Shown here one piece after another: positions 41,471 through 48,990 of a stretch of DNA of 64,000 nt. Every line of letters begins with the position of its first letter. Position 1 is the first letter of the stretch. The notes under the pieces were generated by a model that saw only the letters and a program-made list of their open reading frames with translations, was not told where the DNA came from and did not search any database. The position numbers and the translations under genes are program-made. The stretch lies in contig JANODX010000241.1 in the NCBI GenBank assembly GCA_031412915.1, positions 6,599 to 70,598 of the forward strand. The letters are read 5' to 3'. The stretch comes from JAGNNV01 sp031412915 (GTDB lineage: Bacteria; Acidobacteriota; Vicinamibacteria; Fen-336; JAGNNV01).

Positions 41471-43615
41471 ATGATTCGCTTCGAAGAGATCGCCGAAACG
41501 GTTCAGCTCCACCACCCCGGAGCCGACCTCGACGTCTTGCGGCGGGCCTACGTCTTCTCCGCGGTCGCCCACAAGGGGCAGGTGCGCGCGAGTGGCGAGC
41601 CCTATTTGTCGCATCCCCTGGAGGTCGCGAGCATCCTGGCCTCCTGGCGTCTCGATCCAATCTGCGTGGCGGTGGGACTTCTTCACGACGCGCTCGAAGA
41701 CACCCTCGCCACTCCGAAGGAGATCGAAGAAAAATTCGGCCCGATGGTTCTTCACATCGTCGAAGGCCTCACCAAGATTTCACAGATCTCCTTCTCCTCG
41801 GTCGAGGAGCGTCAGGCCGAAAGCTTCCGCAAGCTGCTTCTCGCCATGGTGGACGATGTCCGCGTCATTCTCGTGAAGCTTGCGGATCGACTTCACAACA
41901 TGAGGACGCTTGAGCACCTGAGCGAGGAGAAGCGGGTCCGAATCTCAGAAGAGACCATGGAGATCTACGCCGCCCTGGCCGGCCGCCTCGGGATGAGCCG
42001 GATCAAGAACGAACTCGAGGATCTGGCGTTCCAACACCTCGAGCCCGAGGCCTACTCCGTCCTGGCCAAGCGGGTCGAGGCGCGCCGCCCGCAGGCGGAG
42101 GCGATCATCTCCAGAATGAGCGGGGTGATTCGCGATCTCATCGCGGAGTCCCATATCGAGGCTCGCATCGATGGCCGGGTGAAGCGGCTCTTCTCCATTC
42201 ATCAGAAGCTCATCCGGCAGAAGATCGATCTCGATGAGTTGTACGACTTCATAGCGCTCAGAGTGGTGGTGAAATCGGTTTCCGACTGCTACGCCGTGCT
42301 GGGCCTTCTTCATCACTCGCTCAAGCCGGTCCCCGGCCGCATCAAGGACTTGATCGCCATCCCTCGCCCGAATGGCTACCGTTCCCTTCACACCACTCTG
42401 GTCGGCGACCATGGCACGCCCTTCGAAGTTCAGATTCGGACCGAGGAGATGCACCGAGTGGCCGAAGAAGGCATCGCGGCTCACTGGAAGTACAAGGAAG
42501 GTCAGCCGGCCCTGACTCAGGAGGACGAAACGTTCGCCTGGCTGCGACAGCTCCTGGAAGACGTGCAGGACCCGAAGGAGTTCCTGAGTTCCTTGAAGCT
42601 CGACCTCTACCCGGAAGAGGTCTATTGCTTCACCCCCAAAGGGGCGGTGCGAACCCTGCCCCGTGGGGCCACACCCATTGATTTCGCCTTCGCTATTCAC
42701 ACCGAGGTGGGGCAGCGGTGCGTGGGCGCACGAGTGGGAGGAAGGATCGTCCCTCTTCGAACCAAGTTGAAGAACGGCGACATCGTCGAGATCCTGACCG
42801 CTCCCGGCCACCACCCCAGCCGGGACTGGTTGAACTTCGCCGTGACCTCGCGCGCGCGCTCGAAGATCAAGCACGACCTGCATCTGGCGGAGCGGCAGCA
42901 GGCTCGGGATCTGGGCCGCCGGCTGCTCGATCGCGAATGGAAGAAGTCCCCGCTGCGAGCGAAGACGATTGAGGAGGAAACGACTCGGATCGAATCTCTC
43001 GGACGCGAGCTTGGGGTCGGAAGTCGGTTCGAGGATGTCTTGTCTTCGGTGGGCTTCGGCCGGATCGACGCGGCTTCCTTCATCGAGAAGCTCGTGCCCC
43101 CGGAGCTTCGGAGCAAGGCCACACCACCGGCTCGATCCCCGCGTTCGGTGACACCCGGGGAAGCCCGCATCTCGGTTCAGGGTGTGGATCATCTCCTGGT
43201 GTACCGGGCCCGGTGCTGCTCGCCGATTCTCGGAGATGCGATCACCGGCTACATCACCAGAGGCCAGGGGGTCTCCGTTCACGCCGAGACCTGTCCCAAC
43301 GTGAGGAATGCCGTGGTGGACGCACAACGCCGGGTCGCGGTCTCCTGGGACGCCAGCCCGGGCGAGACCTATCCCGTGCGCCTCAGCGTCGAGGTCCACG
43401 ATCGGCCGGGCCTTCTCGCCGCCATGACCACGGCGGTGTCCGACCAGGGTGGAGACATTCGACGGGCCGAGGCGCGCACTTATGATGACCGCCCGGGGGT
43501 CGTGGATCTGGTGGTTCGGGTCAGGGACCTCGACCACCTCAAGGCGCTGGTCCGGTCCGTCAAAGACGTTTCAGGCGTCGCGCGGGTTGAACGAAGATCA
43601 CTGGCGGACACATAG
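41471..43615 (+). CDS. Bifunctional (p)ppGpp synthetase/hydrolase RelA/SpoT
   Basis: A 714-aa stringent-response enzyme. ATG 41471 has a good ribosome site (AGGAAGG). The HD hydrolase domain is intact (KGQVRASGEPYLSHPLEVA, VAVGLLHDALEDT). The synthetase domain includes LIAIPRPNGYRSLHTTLVG and FEVQIRTEEMHRVAEEG. TGS (VYCFTPKGAVRTLPRGATP), a helical/zinc-finger region (YRARCCSPILGDAITGYI) and a C-terminal ACT domain (RLSVEVHDRPGLLAAMT) complete the long Rel/SpoT layout. The intact HD suggests both activities. ridA follows after 18 nt. Confidence 0.94.
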   Translation: MIRFEEIAETVQLHHPGADLDVLRRAYVFSAVAHKGQVRASGEPYLSHPLEVASILASWRLDPICVAVGLLHDALEDTLATPKEIEEKFGPMVLHIVEGLTKISQISFSSVEERQAESFRKLLLAMVDDVRVILVKLADRLHNMRTLEHLSEEKRVRISEETMEIYAALAGRLGMSRIKNELEDLAFQHLEPEAYSVLAKRVEARRPQAEAIISRMSGVIRDLIAESHIEARIDGRVKRLFSIHQKLIRQKIDLDELYDFIALRVVVKSVSDCYAVLGLLHHSLKPVPGRIKDLIAIPRPNGYRSLHTTLVGDHGTPFEVQIRTEEMHRVAEEGIAAHWKYKEGQPALTQEDETFAWLRQLLEDVQDPKEFLSSLKLDLYPEEVYCFTPKGAVRTLPRGATPIDFAFAIHTEVGQRCVGARVGGRIVPLRTKLKNGDIVEILTAPGHHPSRDWLNFAVTSRARSKIKHDLHLAERQQARDLGRRLLDREWKKSPLRAKTIEEETTRIESLGRELGVGSRFEDVLSSVGFGRIDAASFIEKLVPPELRSKATPPARSPRSVTPGEARISVQGVDHLLVYRARCCSPILGDAITGYITRGQGVSVHAETCPNVRNAVVDAQRRVAVSWDASPGETYPVRLSVEVHDRPGLLAAMTTAVSDQGGDIRRAEARTYDDRPGVVDLVVRVRDLDHLKALVRSVKDVSGVARVERRSLADT

Positions 43616-43633
43616 CATCAGGAGAGCCTGACC

Positions 43634-44020
43634 ATGCCCAAGAAAATCACTCTCACGGACCGGGCTCCCGCACCGATCGGCCCATACTCTCAAGCGGTCG
43701 GCATCGGCGATCTCTTGTTTCTTTCCGGACAGATTCCCCTGGATCCGAAGACGGGGGAGCTGGTCGATGCGGATATCGAAACCGCCACCGGCCAGGTCCT
43801 CGAAAACATTCGCGCGGTTCTGGAGGCGGAGGGTCTGGCCTTTCGTCACGTGGTGAAAACCACGGTCTTCATGCGCGACCTCGCCCTGTTTCCGCGAATG
43901 AACTCGGTCTATGCGAAGGCGTTCTCCGAGAATCCGCCGGCGCGATCCACGATTCAGGCGGCAGCGTTGCCCAAAGGCGTGTCCGTGGAAATCGACGTCG
44001 TCGCGTCTCGACTCGCTTAG
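43634..44020 (+). CDS. ridA: RidA-family enamine/imine deaminase
   Basis: A 128-aa protein of the YjgF/YER057c/UK114 family, which hydrolyses reactive 2-aminoacrylate-type enamines from PLP enzymes. Signatures: APAPIGPYSQAVGIGDLLF, LSGQIPLDPKTGELV, ENIRAVLEAEGLAFRHVVK and the end segment NPPARSTIQAAALPKGVSVEIDV, with the substrate-binding Arg of the PARST motif. Length is exact for the family. It lies 18 nt after rel/spoT, so it is probably in that operon, and it is the last gene before the tRNA-linked island. Confidence 0.94.
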   Translation: MPKKITLTDRAPAPIGPYSQAVGIGDLLFLSGQIPLDPKTGELVDADIETATGQVLENIRAVLEAEGLAFRHVVKTTVFMRDLALFPRMNSVYAKAFSENPPARSTIQAAALPKGVSVEIDVVASRLA

Positions 44021-44033
44021 AGCCCCCCGAAGA

Positions 44034-44049
44034 GAGGGGCCCGCCCCTC
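44034..44049 (+). terminator. Possible weak hairpin terminator after ridA
   Basis: The inverted repeat GAGGGG-CCCG-CCCCTC (6-bp stem) lies 14 nt after the ridA stop. It has no clear T-run, so it may be rho-assisted or only a barrier hairpin. Confidence 0.3.
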
Positions 44050-44081
44050 CAAGACCGGCCTTGGAAACAGCTCACTAGCGC

Positions 44082-44128
44082 GTTGGTGGGCCCGCCGGGA
44101 TTCGAACCCGGGACTTACCGGTTATGAG
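44082..44128. repeat. Left attachment-site copy (tRNA 3'-half duplicate)
   Basis: 47 bases identical, in direct orientation, to 50947-50993. They comprise the CCA end, T-arm, variable region and 3' anticodon arm up to the first base of the anticodon loop of the tRNA at 50949-51024, read on the minus strand. Identity ends at 44129 (AT here against CC in the tRNA), so the D-arm and 5' acceptor strand are absent and this copy cannot make a tRNA. Confidence 0.9.
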
Positions 44129-44365
44129 ATTGCGCTTCTAAGACTAGTGAACTGTTCATAATCAACGTTGACTTGCGGGACTTGGCTTGAGTGGGTGACA
44201 TATGGGTGACAAATCATCAAAGTACCCCCCCTCTTTTCGATGGGCTGGGCGACTCCAAGCTCGACCTCGGCCCAGCTAGAGTCGGACCATCGCCAACGAA
44301 GAAGCGGGTTCAAGCACCAAGCGTCGAACTCTCCTGCGGCGGCCTGAGAACCATCGGAGGAAGAA

Positions 44366-44959
44366 ATGGCCGACGACCTTGGTCCCCTCGTAGTCGCCCG
44401 GCGAACCGGCTCGGAGCGTTTCACGGACAGAACTCGTGACCTTGGCTCTGACTTGCTCAGCTTTTGGCGGTGGAGCGCGTCTGACCTGGTGGCAAATACA
44501 ACGCGGGGGGTCGTGGCCGAATACCTCGTCGGGACCGCTATCGGCTGCGACATTACCGGCGTCCGCGATCCTTGGGCGGCGTTTGATCTATGTAGTCCTT
44601 CTGGAATCAGAGTTGAGGTGAAGTCCGCTGCGTACCTTCAGAGCTGGCATCAGAGACGGCTATCCACGGTTTCTTTCCGCACACGCCGAACCCGGGCGTG
44701 GGATCCCGCGACAAACGAACTCGCCGAAGATTCAAAGCGCCAAGCTCATGTCTATGTGTTCGCACTGCTCGCACGTGAGGACAAGGCAACCCTTAACCCG
44801 CTGGATGCTAGCCAGTGGCAGTTCTATGTCCTGGCTACCAGCGTCTTGGACAATCGCACGCGCAGCCAGCACTCGATCACGTTGCCGATTTTGAGGAGGC
44901 TTACCCACCACGTCAGCCACGCCGAACTTGCCGGCGCGGTTGAGGACGCTGGGCGATAG
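44366..44959 (+). CDS. PD-(D/E)XK nuclease-like protein, island cargo
   Basis: A 197-aa protein with a strong GGAGGAAG ribosome site 4 nt before ATG 44366. Residues ~40-90 show AEYLVGTAIGCDITGVRDP, then AAFDLCSPSGIRVEVKSAAYLQSW. The spacing D-x(9)-E-x-K (FDL...VEVK) is the signature of the PD-(D/E)XK restriction-endonuclease fold. The rest (ADDLGPLVVARR, HVYVFALLAREDK) matches nothing I can name. It may be a restriction or defence nuclease, or another DNA-processing enzyme carried by the island; no methylase partner is adjacent. Confidence 0.65.
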   Translation: MADDLGPLVVARRTGSERFTDRTRDLGSDLLSFWRWSASDLVANTTRGVVAEYLVGTAIGCDITGVRDPWAAFDLCSPSGIRVEVKSAAYLQSWHQRRLSTVSFRTRRTRAWDPATNELAEDSKRQAHVYVFALLAREDKATLNPLDASQWQFYVLATSVLDNRTRSQHSITLPILRRLTHHVSHAELAGAVEDAGR

Positions 44960-45012
44960 CGCCCAGTTCGCAACGGACCCGCCCCGGCATCTCGCCCCGG
45001 TACCCTTGGCCA

Positions 45013-45075
45013 ATGGCGAAGCTCACAGACGAAGAGGCCCGCGAGATCGAGGAGGGCATCCTAAACCTCCGGGGT
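45013..45075 (+). pseudogene. Possible 5' fragment of a gene truncated by an element remnant
   Basis: ATG 45013 opens a frame with a natural-looking start, MAKLTDEEAREIEEGILNL, that loses sense where homology to the 518-aa element gene begins (about 45075). The following codons read that sequence out of frame. This looks like a gene cut by insertion or recombination; too little remains to assign a function. Confidence 0.3.
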
Positions 45076-45328
45076 CCCATCCGCTCGCAGGAAACCAAGA
45101 CAGGCAACCGAGCCAGATCACTCGCTTGTTCCGCCGTCTCCATGCGCACGGACTCATCGCCAAAATCCCGCGCCCGCGCCGCTGGCGGGTCTCCCTGGCC
45201 GGTCGAAGGACCATGTCCACCGCGATCAAGCTCAGGGAGGTGGCCTACCCCAGTCTCTTCGCAACCGCCGCTTGATCGGTACCAACATCTTCGCGAAAAG
45301 CGAAGAACCTACGAAGGAAAGATTTGCA
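45076..45328 (+). pseudogene. 3' remnant of the unnamed 518-aa element gene
   Basis: In the frame ending at TGA 45273-45275 this encodes about the last 65 residues of the protein at 48991-50547 (TRLFRRLHAHGLIAKIPR, RWRVSLAGRRTMSTAIK and LREVAYPSLFATAA), with few changes. Nucleotide similarity continues ~50 nt beyond the stop through a TTCGC-GAAAA-GCGAA hairpin to about 45328, matching 48940-48990 on the other strand. The two copies are in opposite orientation. The shared non-coding tail marks an element end, so this is a truncated second copy. Confidence 0.8.
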
Positions 45329-45342
45329 CTCAGATAAAGCAA

Positions 45343-45367
45343 GAAGCCCGCGCTGTGCGCGGGCTTC
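45343..45367 (-). terminator. Rho-independent terminator of the trypsin-like gene
   Basis: A perfect 11-bp inverted repeat, GAAGCCCGCGC-TGT-GCGCGGGCTTC, lies 26 nt past the protease stop. Read on the minus strand it is followed by TTGCTTT, a modest U-tract. Confidence 0.7.
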
Positions 45368-45392
45368 TATTCGTTTCGTTACTTTGCCGTTC

Positions 45393-46205
45393 TTACGGGA
45401 GGAAAGAACCGACCCAATCAAGCGACCAGGATCGATCCATACGGAAGACACCACCGGTCCCGGCGCAATTGCCATTGACACCGTAAGAGGTCACACCGGC
45501 AACAATATTGCTGCCACCGAGGAAGTTGGGACCGCCCGAGTCACCAAAGCAGGTGCCGCCGGTATTGGCATTGTTCGAGAGCAGCATCGAGAAGTCACCG
45601 GTGAAGCCGGGGACGTTGATCTGGTTCAATTTGGGGTTTGCAACCATGCGGACGCGGTTGGCAACAGTCTGCCAAGAGGCGGCATCGGGGAAGCTCTTCT
45701 GAAGACCATAACCCACTGCCGTGAAGGTGACATTCTGCAGACCACGTTTGGTCTTGAGAGCATCGAGTTGATTCAAGGAGGGGAGTACTCCGTATTCACC
45801 ATTGGGGCTGGGATATTCGGTATCCAGAACAACCACACCCACATCCCGAACGAAGAACGCGTTGGGGTTGTACTCTGGATGAGTCTGAGGCGTGCCCCCG
45901 ACCTCCCCAGTGAAGGGATAGCCATTGCCAGGCCGGCCGGCATCAACATCGTCAGAAAACCATATTTCGACATGAACTGCCGGGGCTTCCGTGCAATGCC
46001 CAGCTGTCAGGAACAGGGTGGGGGAAAGCAGGGTGCCGCTGCAGCGCCAGAGCGGTCTCCCGGTGGCGTCCTGGGCCACCATCAACCCGACAAACGGATG
46101 GCCATTGCCATCCAACTCACCATCGGTGATCGCGCCCACCGGGAAGGCGGCAAGGGCAACGATCGCAATTACTGAAAACAAGGCAAAAAGCATTCTCCTG
46201 CGCAT
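45393..46205 (-). CDS. Secreted trypsin-like serine protease (family S1)
   Basis: A 270-aa protein. ATG 46205 has a strong Shine-Dalgarno (AAGGAGAT) and a signal peptide (MRRRMLFALFSVIAIVALAAF) reaching PVGAITDGE. The catalytic triad is visible: His in LFLTAGHCTE, Asp in RDVGVVVLDTEY, Ser in TCFGDSGGPNFLG. S1 proteases normally need a free N-terminus after pro-peptide cleavage; here ITDGELDG may be that N-terminus. There is a single disulfide pair around CSGTLL...AGHC. This is a eukaryote-like secreted protease carried inside the tRNA island, on the opposite strand to the nuclease, with its own terminator. Confidence 0.88.
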   Translation of the reverse strand: MRRRMLFALFSVIAIVALAAFPVGAITDGELDGNGHPFVGLMVAQDATGRPLWRCSGTLLSPTLFLTAGHCTEAPAVHVEIWFSDDVDAGRPGNGYPFTGEVGGTPQTHPEYNPNAFFVRDVGVVVLDTEYPSPNGEYGVLPSLNQLDALKTKRGLQNVTFTAVGYGLQKSFPDAASWQTVANRVRMVANPKLNQINVPGFTGDFSMLLSNNANTGGTCFGDSGGPNFLGGSNIVAGVTSYGVNGNCAGTGGVFRMDRSWSLDWVGSFLP

Positions 46206-46830
46206 GAGATTTATCTCCTTTGGAAAGATCATGAGTAGTTTTGACATTGACCGAACCTTCGAAAAATTCGTCGTGCCACCTCGTCCGAACAAATAACCGC
46301 CGAATCGAAAAACACGGCGGTCTGGCGGTCCCACCGGGGCGGGATCCATCACTTTGCGTCACCGCCTCACGACGGGTCTGTCTTTTCGGTGTATCCGGAT
46401 CATATTTCTCTCAAGAGGAAAGTCAAGTAGCTGTACTGGTTCAGTACATCGGCGAGATTGTAGGTGAAACAAGCGGGTTCGCGAGTCAAGACCAGGCCGG
46501 CCCGGTTCGCCCGGATACGTTTGCGAGGCGCTCGGAGCCCCAACCGCGCCCCAGAAGGCCCGCACATTTCCGCCCGGAGAGACCCTTCGTCACCTCAATC
46601 CCGCCCGCCGCGCAGGCTGCGCCCGCCTGGCCTCGTTTGAGCCGTTCAGAGACGGCCTCAGGGACGCCTCAATCCCCTGAACTGGGCGGGCCCCAAGTTA
46701 TGGAGCGTCGCGCCCTTGCGGCCTCGGCCCGCCTCCTCGCCCTGGCCTGCTTCGCCTCCCTCCTGTGACGCCCCGCGAAGCGTCACAAAGGCTCGGAGAG
46801 GCTGCCCAGGTGTCGCCCTAGCCTCTCCGC
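46206..46830. other. Non-coding stretch inside the island
   Basis: This is about 620 bp upstream of the protease gene with no convincing gene. It should hold the protease promoter at 46215-46450. The inverted repeat GTGACGC...GCGTCAC (46765-46786) and the 8-bp GGAGAGGC...GCCTCTCC (46795-46828) are the only ordered structures; the second ends just before the small ORF at 46831. Confidence 0.4.
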
Positions 46831-47034
46831 ATGAACCACCGACACAGGACGTATCAAGCCTTTTCGCAGGCGAGAGAGCTAGTTCGGCAAGCGATGTTCG
46901 ACGGTCGGCTCCCCGCCACGGACGCGGACCGAATCAAGGCCGCCCTGGATCGCGTCGCCGATCTGGTCCTTTGCCCTCCGTCTCGAGGAGGGCTTGGTGA
47001 GCCCACGCCGACCGACCGGCTTCAAACAAACTAG
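46831..47034 (+). CDS. Small hypothetical protein
   Basis: A 67-aa ORF beginning MNHRHRTYQAFSQARELV with a helical middle (ADRIKAALDRVADLVL). It starts immediately after an 8-bp hairpin. Composition looks protein-like, but no homologue is recognised and there is no clear ribosome site. Its end overlaps the truncated PCMT-like frame, so it may be chance or a remnant. Confidence 0.3.
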   Translation: MNHRHRTYQAFSQARELVRQAMFDGRLPATDADRIKAALDRVADLVLCPPSRGGLGEPTPTDRLQTN

Positions 47035-47048
47035 GCGAGAACCTCGGC

Positions 47049-47582
47049 CGCGTTCCTCTCGCAGGACTCCTCGCGGCCGAGGCCTACGACGATCATCCTC
47101 TGCCCATCGGCCGCGGCCAGACGATTTCGCAGCCGTACATCGTCGCGTTCATGACCGAGGCGCTTGGTCTCAAGGGCGGCGAAACGGTTCTCGAGGTGGG
47201 TTCCGGGTCCGGGTATCAGGCGGCGGTTCTCTCCCGCATCGCGGCGAGGGTGTTCGGGATCGAGATCGTCGAACCGCTGGCCCTTGAAGCCGCGACTCGG
47301 CTCAGGGGGCTTGGTTACAAGAACATCGAAATTCGCGCAGGCGACGGCTACGAGGGCTGGCCCGAACATGCGCCCTTCGACGCGATTATGGTCACGGCAA
47401 CAGCGCCTCGCGTGCCCGAACCGCTCAAAGAGCAGCTAAAGGATGGAGGGAGGCTCGTCCTGCCTGTCAGGGACTACGTCCAGGAGCTGAAGATCGTGAC
47501 CCGCCGCGGAGTCAGATTCGAGGAACGCGGCGTTCTGGCGGTGACGTTCGTGCCGATGACCGGGAGGATACGCAAAGACTGA
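47049..47582 (+). pseudogene. 5'-truncated protein-L-isoaspartate O-methyltransferase (PCMT)-like gene
   Basis: Translation in this frame gives RVPLAGLLAAEAYDDHPLP, then IGRGQTISQPYIVAFMTEA and VLEVGSGSGYQAAVLSR (SAM motif I), through LVLPVRDYVQELKIV to the stop at 47582. All match the PCMT family, which repairs isoaspartyl residues. The frame is open back to 47001 without ATG, GTG or TTG, and the usual ~50 N-terminal residues are absent. The first ATG (47151) would remove the conserved QTISQPYIVA segment. So the gene looks truncated at its 5' end; translation from 47151 is possible but probably not functional. Confidence 0.6.
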
Positions 47583-47621
47583 GTTGTTTTCGCGCAAACC
47601 AAGGTTTCGGGGGCGGCTCTC

Positions 47622-48920
47622 TCAAGCGGAGGCGCGGACCGCGGCTGCGGGCCGTAGAAAAGGCTGGAGACGAGCGTAGGTCAGCGACCGCAAGATCCAC
47701 TCCGCCGGGCCGAAACGGAACCGGGCCAGCCACCATCGGCTGAACCCGGCCAGGACCGCGAAGAGAAACAGGCCGGCGAGCGGAGCGTGCGACCGGGTCA
47801 GCCACTTGATCGCGAACCCATATCCATCGAACAAGACGCTGATCACGGCGAACTGAAGGATGTAGTTCGTGAGAGCCATCTGCCCGGCGGCCCCGAAGAC
47901 GGCCTGGAGCCGGTGTTCCCAGGTCCGGGAGGCCGCGACAAGAAGGGTGATGGCGGCGGCGTAGGTCAGGGCGAGGTAGCCATCGTCAAACAGACCGAGG
48001 CCTGACCGAAGGGAATCGGCCATGCGACGCGAGGCCATGGCGTCCGCGTCTGGCCAGCGGACGAGGCGCTCGCCCGCCCAGAGCGCCGCGCCCACCAACA
48101 TCACAACCATGAGCGCGCGGCGATGATCGTGGGGCCGATCGAACATCCCGAGACGAAGGGCGAGAAGGCCGACCAGGAAGATGCTCAAGGCTGAACTCAG
48201 GGAATCCAAGGCAAGGCCGGGCTCGCCGCGCGACCAGTCCCCCCAAAGGTCCAGGCGAGGGCCGCGGTACACCCAGACGAGTCTCGCGGTCTTGAGGCGG
48301 AGAAAGCTCGTTCCCTGTTCAGCCGCGCGGAGGTTTGAAAGCGCCTCTTGCCGGGCCGGAGAGGCCAAGGGCTCGGAGGCGTAAATCGCGTTCGCCCTCG
48401 CGGCCCCCAGCGTCGCCCACTGGTAACTCCCCAGGGCGACATTCCACATTCCGATCAGGGTCGTACCGATGGCCAACGCGGCCAGCAGCGCTCGAGTCGA
48501 CCAGCGCCTAATCAGAAGGAGCCAGACCCCGGCGCAGGAATAGTTGATCAGGTCGGTGAAGCCAACCAGGACGCCGGTCAGCACGCCAAAACCCGCAACC
48601 CCGACCAGTCGCCGCAGGAACCTCCATTGGCCTTCCTCTCCGCGCGCAGCCGCCCGGCGCAGTTGGATGGCGAATCCCACCCCGAAGAGGAGACAGAACA
48701 GCCAGCGGGACTTGTTGGTGACGAGGCCCGAGATCGCGTGAGAAATCACGAGGTCCAGGGAATCCGTGCCCGCGGGATTGGGGTTGAGCTCAACGAAATG
48801 GACGATGAACATTCCGAGGATCGCGAAGCCTCGGAGAATGTCAAGCACGACGAGGCGCTCGGGCGGCCGTTGGGGGGAACCCGAGACCGGGTGGTCGTCA
48901 ACCTCCTCCAGTTTCTCCAT
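47622..48920 (-). CDS. DUF418/YeiB-family integral membrane protein
   Basis: A 432-aa membrane protein. ATG 48920 (MEKLEEVDDHPVSGS) is used. The family opening RLVVLDILRGFAILGMFIV is followed by roughly ten membrane spans and a C-terminal DUF418 domain (AAGQMALTNYILQFAVISV, PLAGLFLFAVLAGFSRWWL, FGPAEWILRSLTY). YeiB-type proteins are thought to transfer acyl groups or handle envelope lipids, but the reaction is not established. It lies in the island directly after the conserved 3' tail of the 518-aa element gene, so its transcription may come from that side. Confidence 0.85.
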   Translation of the reverse strand: MEKLEEVDDHPVSGSPQRPPERLVVLDILRGFAILGMFIVHFVELNPNPAGTDSLDLVISHAISGLVTNKSRWLFCLLFGVGFAIQLRRAAARGEEGQWRFLRRLVGVAGFGVLTGVLVGFTDLINYSCAGVWLLLIRRWSTRALLAALAIGTTLIGMWNVALGSYQWATLGAARANAIYASEPLASPARQEALSNLRAAEQGTSFLRLKTARLVWVYRGPRLDLWGDWSRGEPGLALDSLSSALSIFLVGLLALRLGMFDRPHDHRRALMVVMLVGAALWAGERLVRWPDADAMASRRMADSLRSGLGLFDDGYLALTYAAAITLLVAASRTWEHRLQAVFGAAGQMALTNYILQFAVISVLFDGYGFAIKWLTRSHAPLAGLFLFAVLAGFSRWWLARFRFGPAEWILRSLTYARLQPFLRPAAAVRASA

Positions 48921-48990
48921 AGAACAAGACCCGGAGCGTAAATCTTTCCCTCGTAGGTTCTTCGTTTTTCGCGAAGATGTTGTGCTGATT

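Noticed and set aside
41945..43537. 530-aa ORF antisense to rel/spoT
   Set aside because: No recognisable protein; rel/spoT is fully conserved on the other strand.
45324..46175. 283-aa ORF antisense to the trypsin-like protease
   Set aside because: The opposite strand has signal peptide, ribosome site, catalytic triad and terminator; this frame has none.
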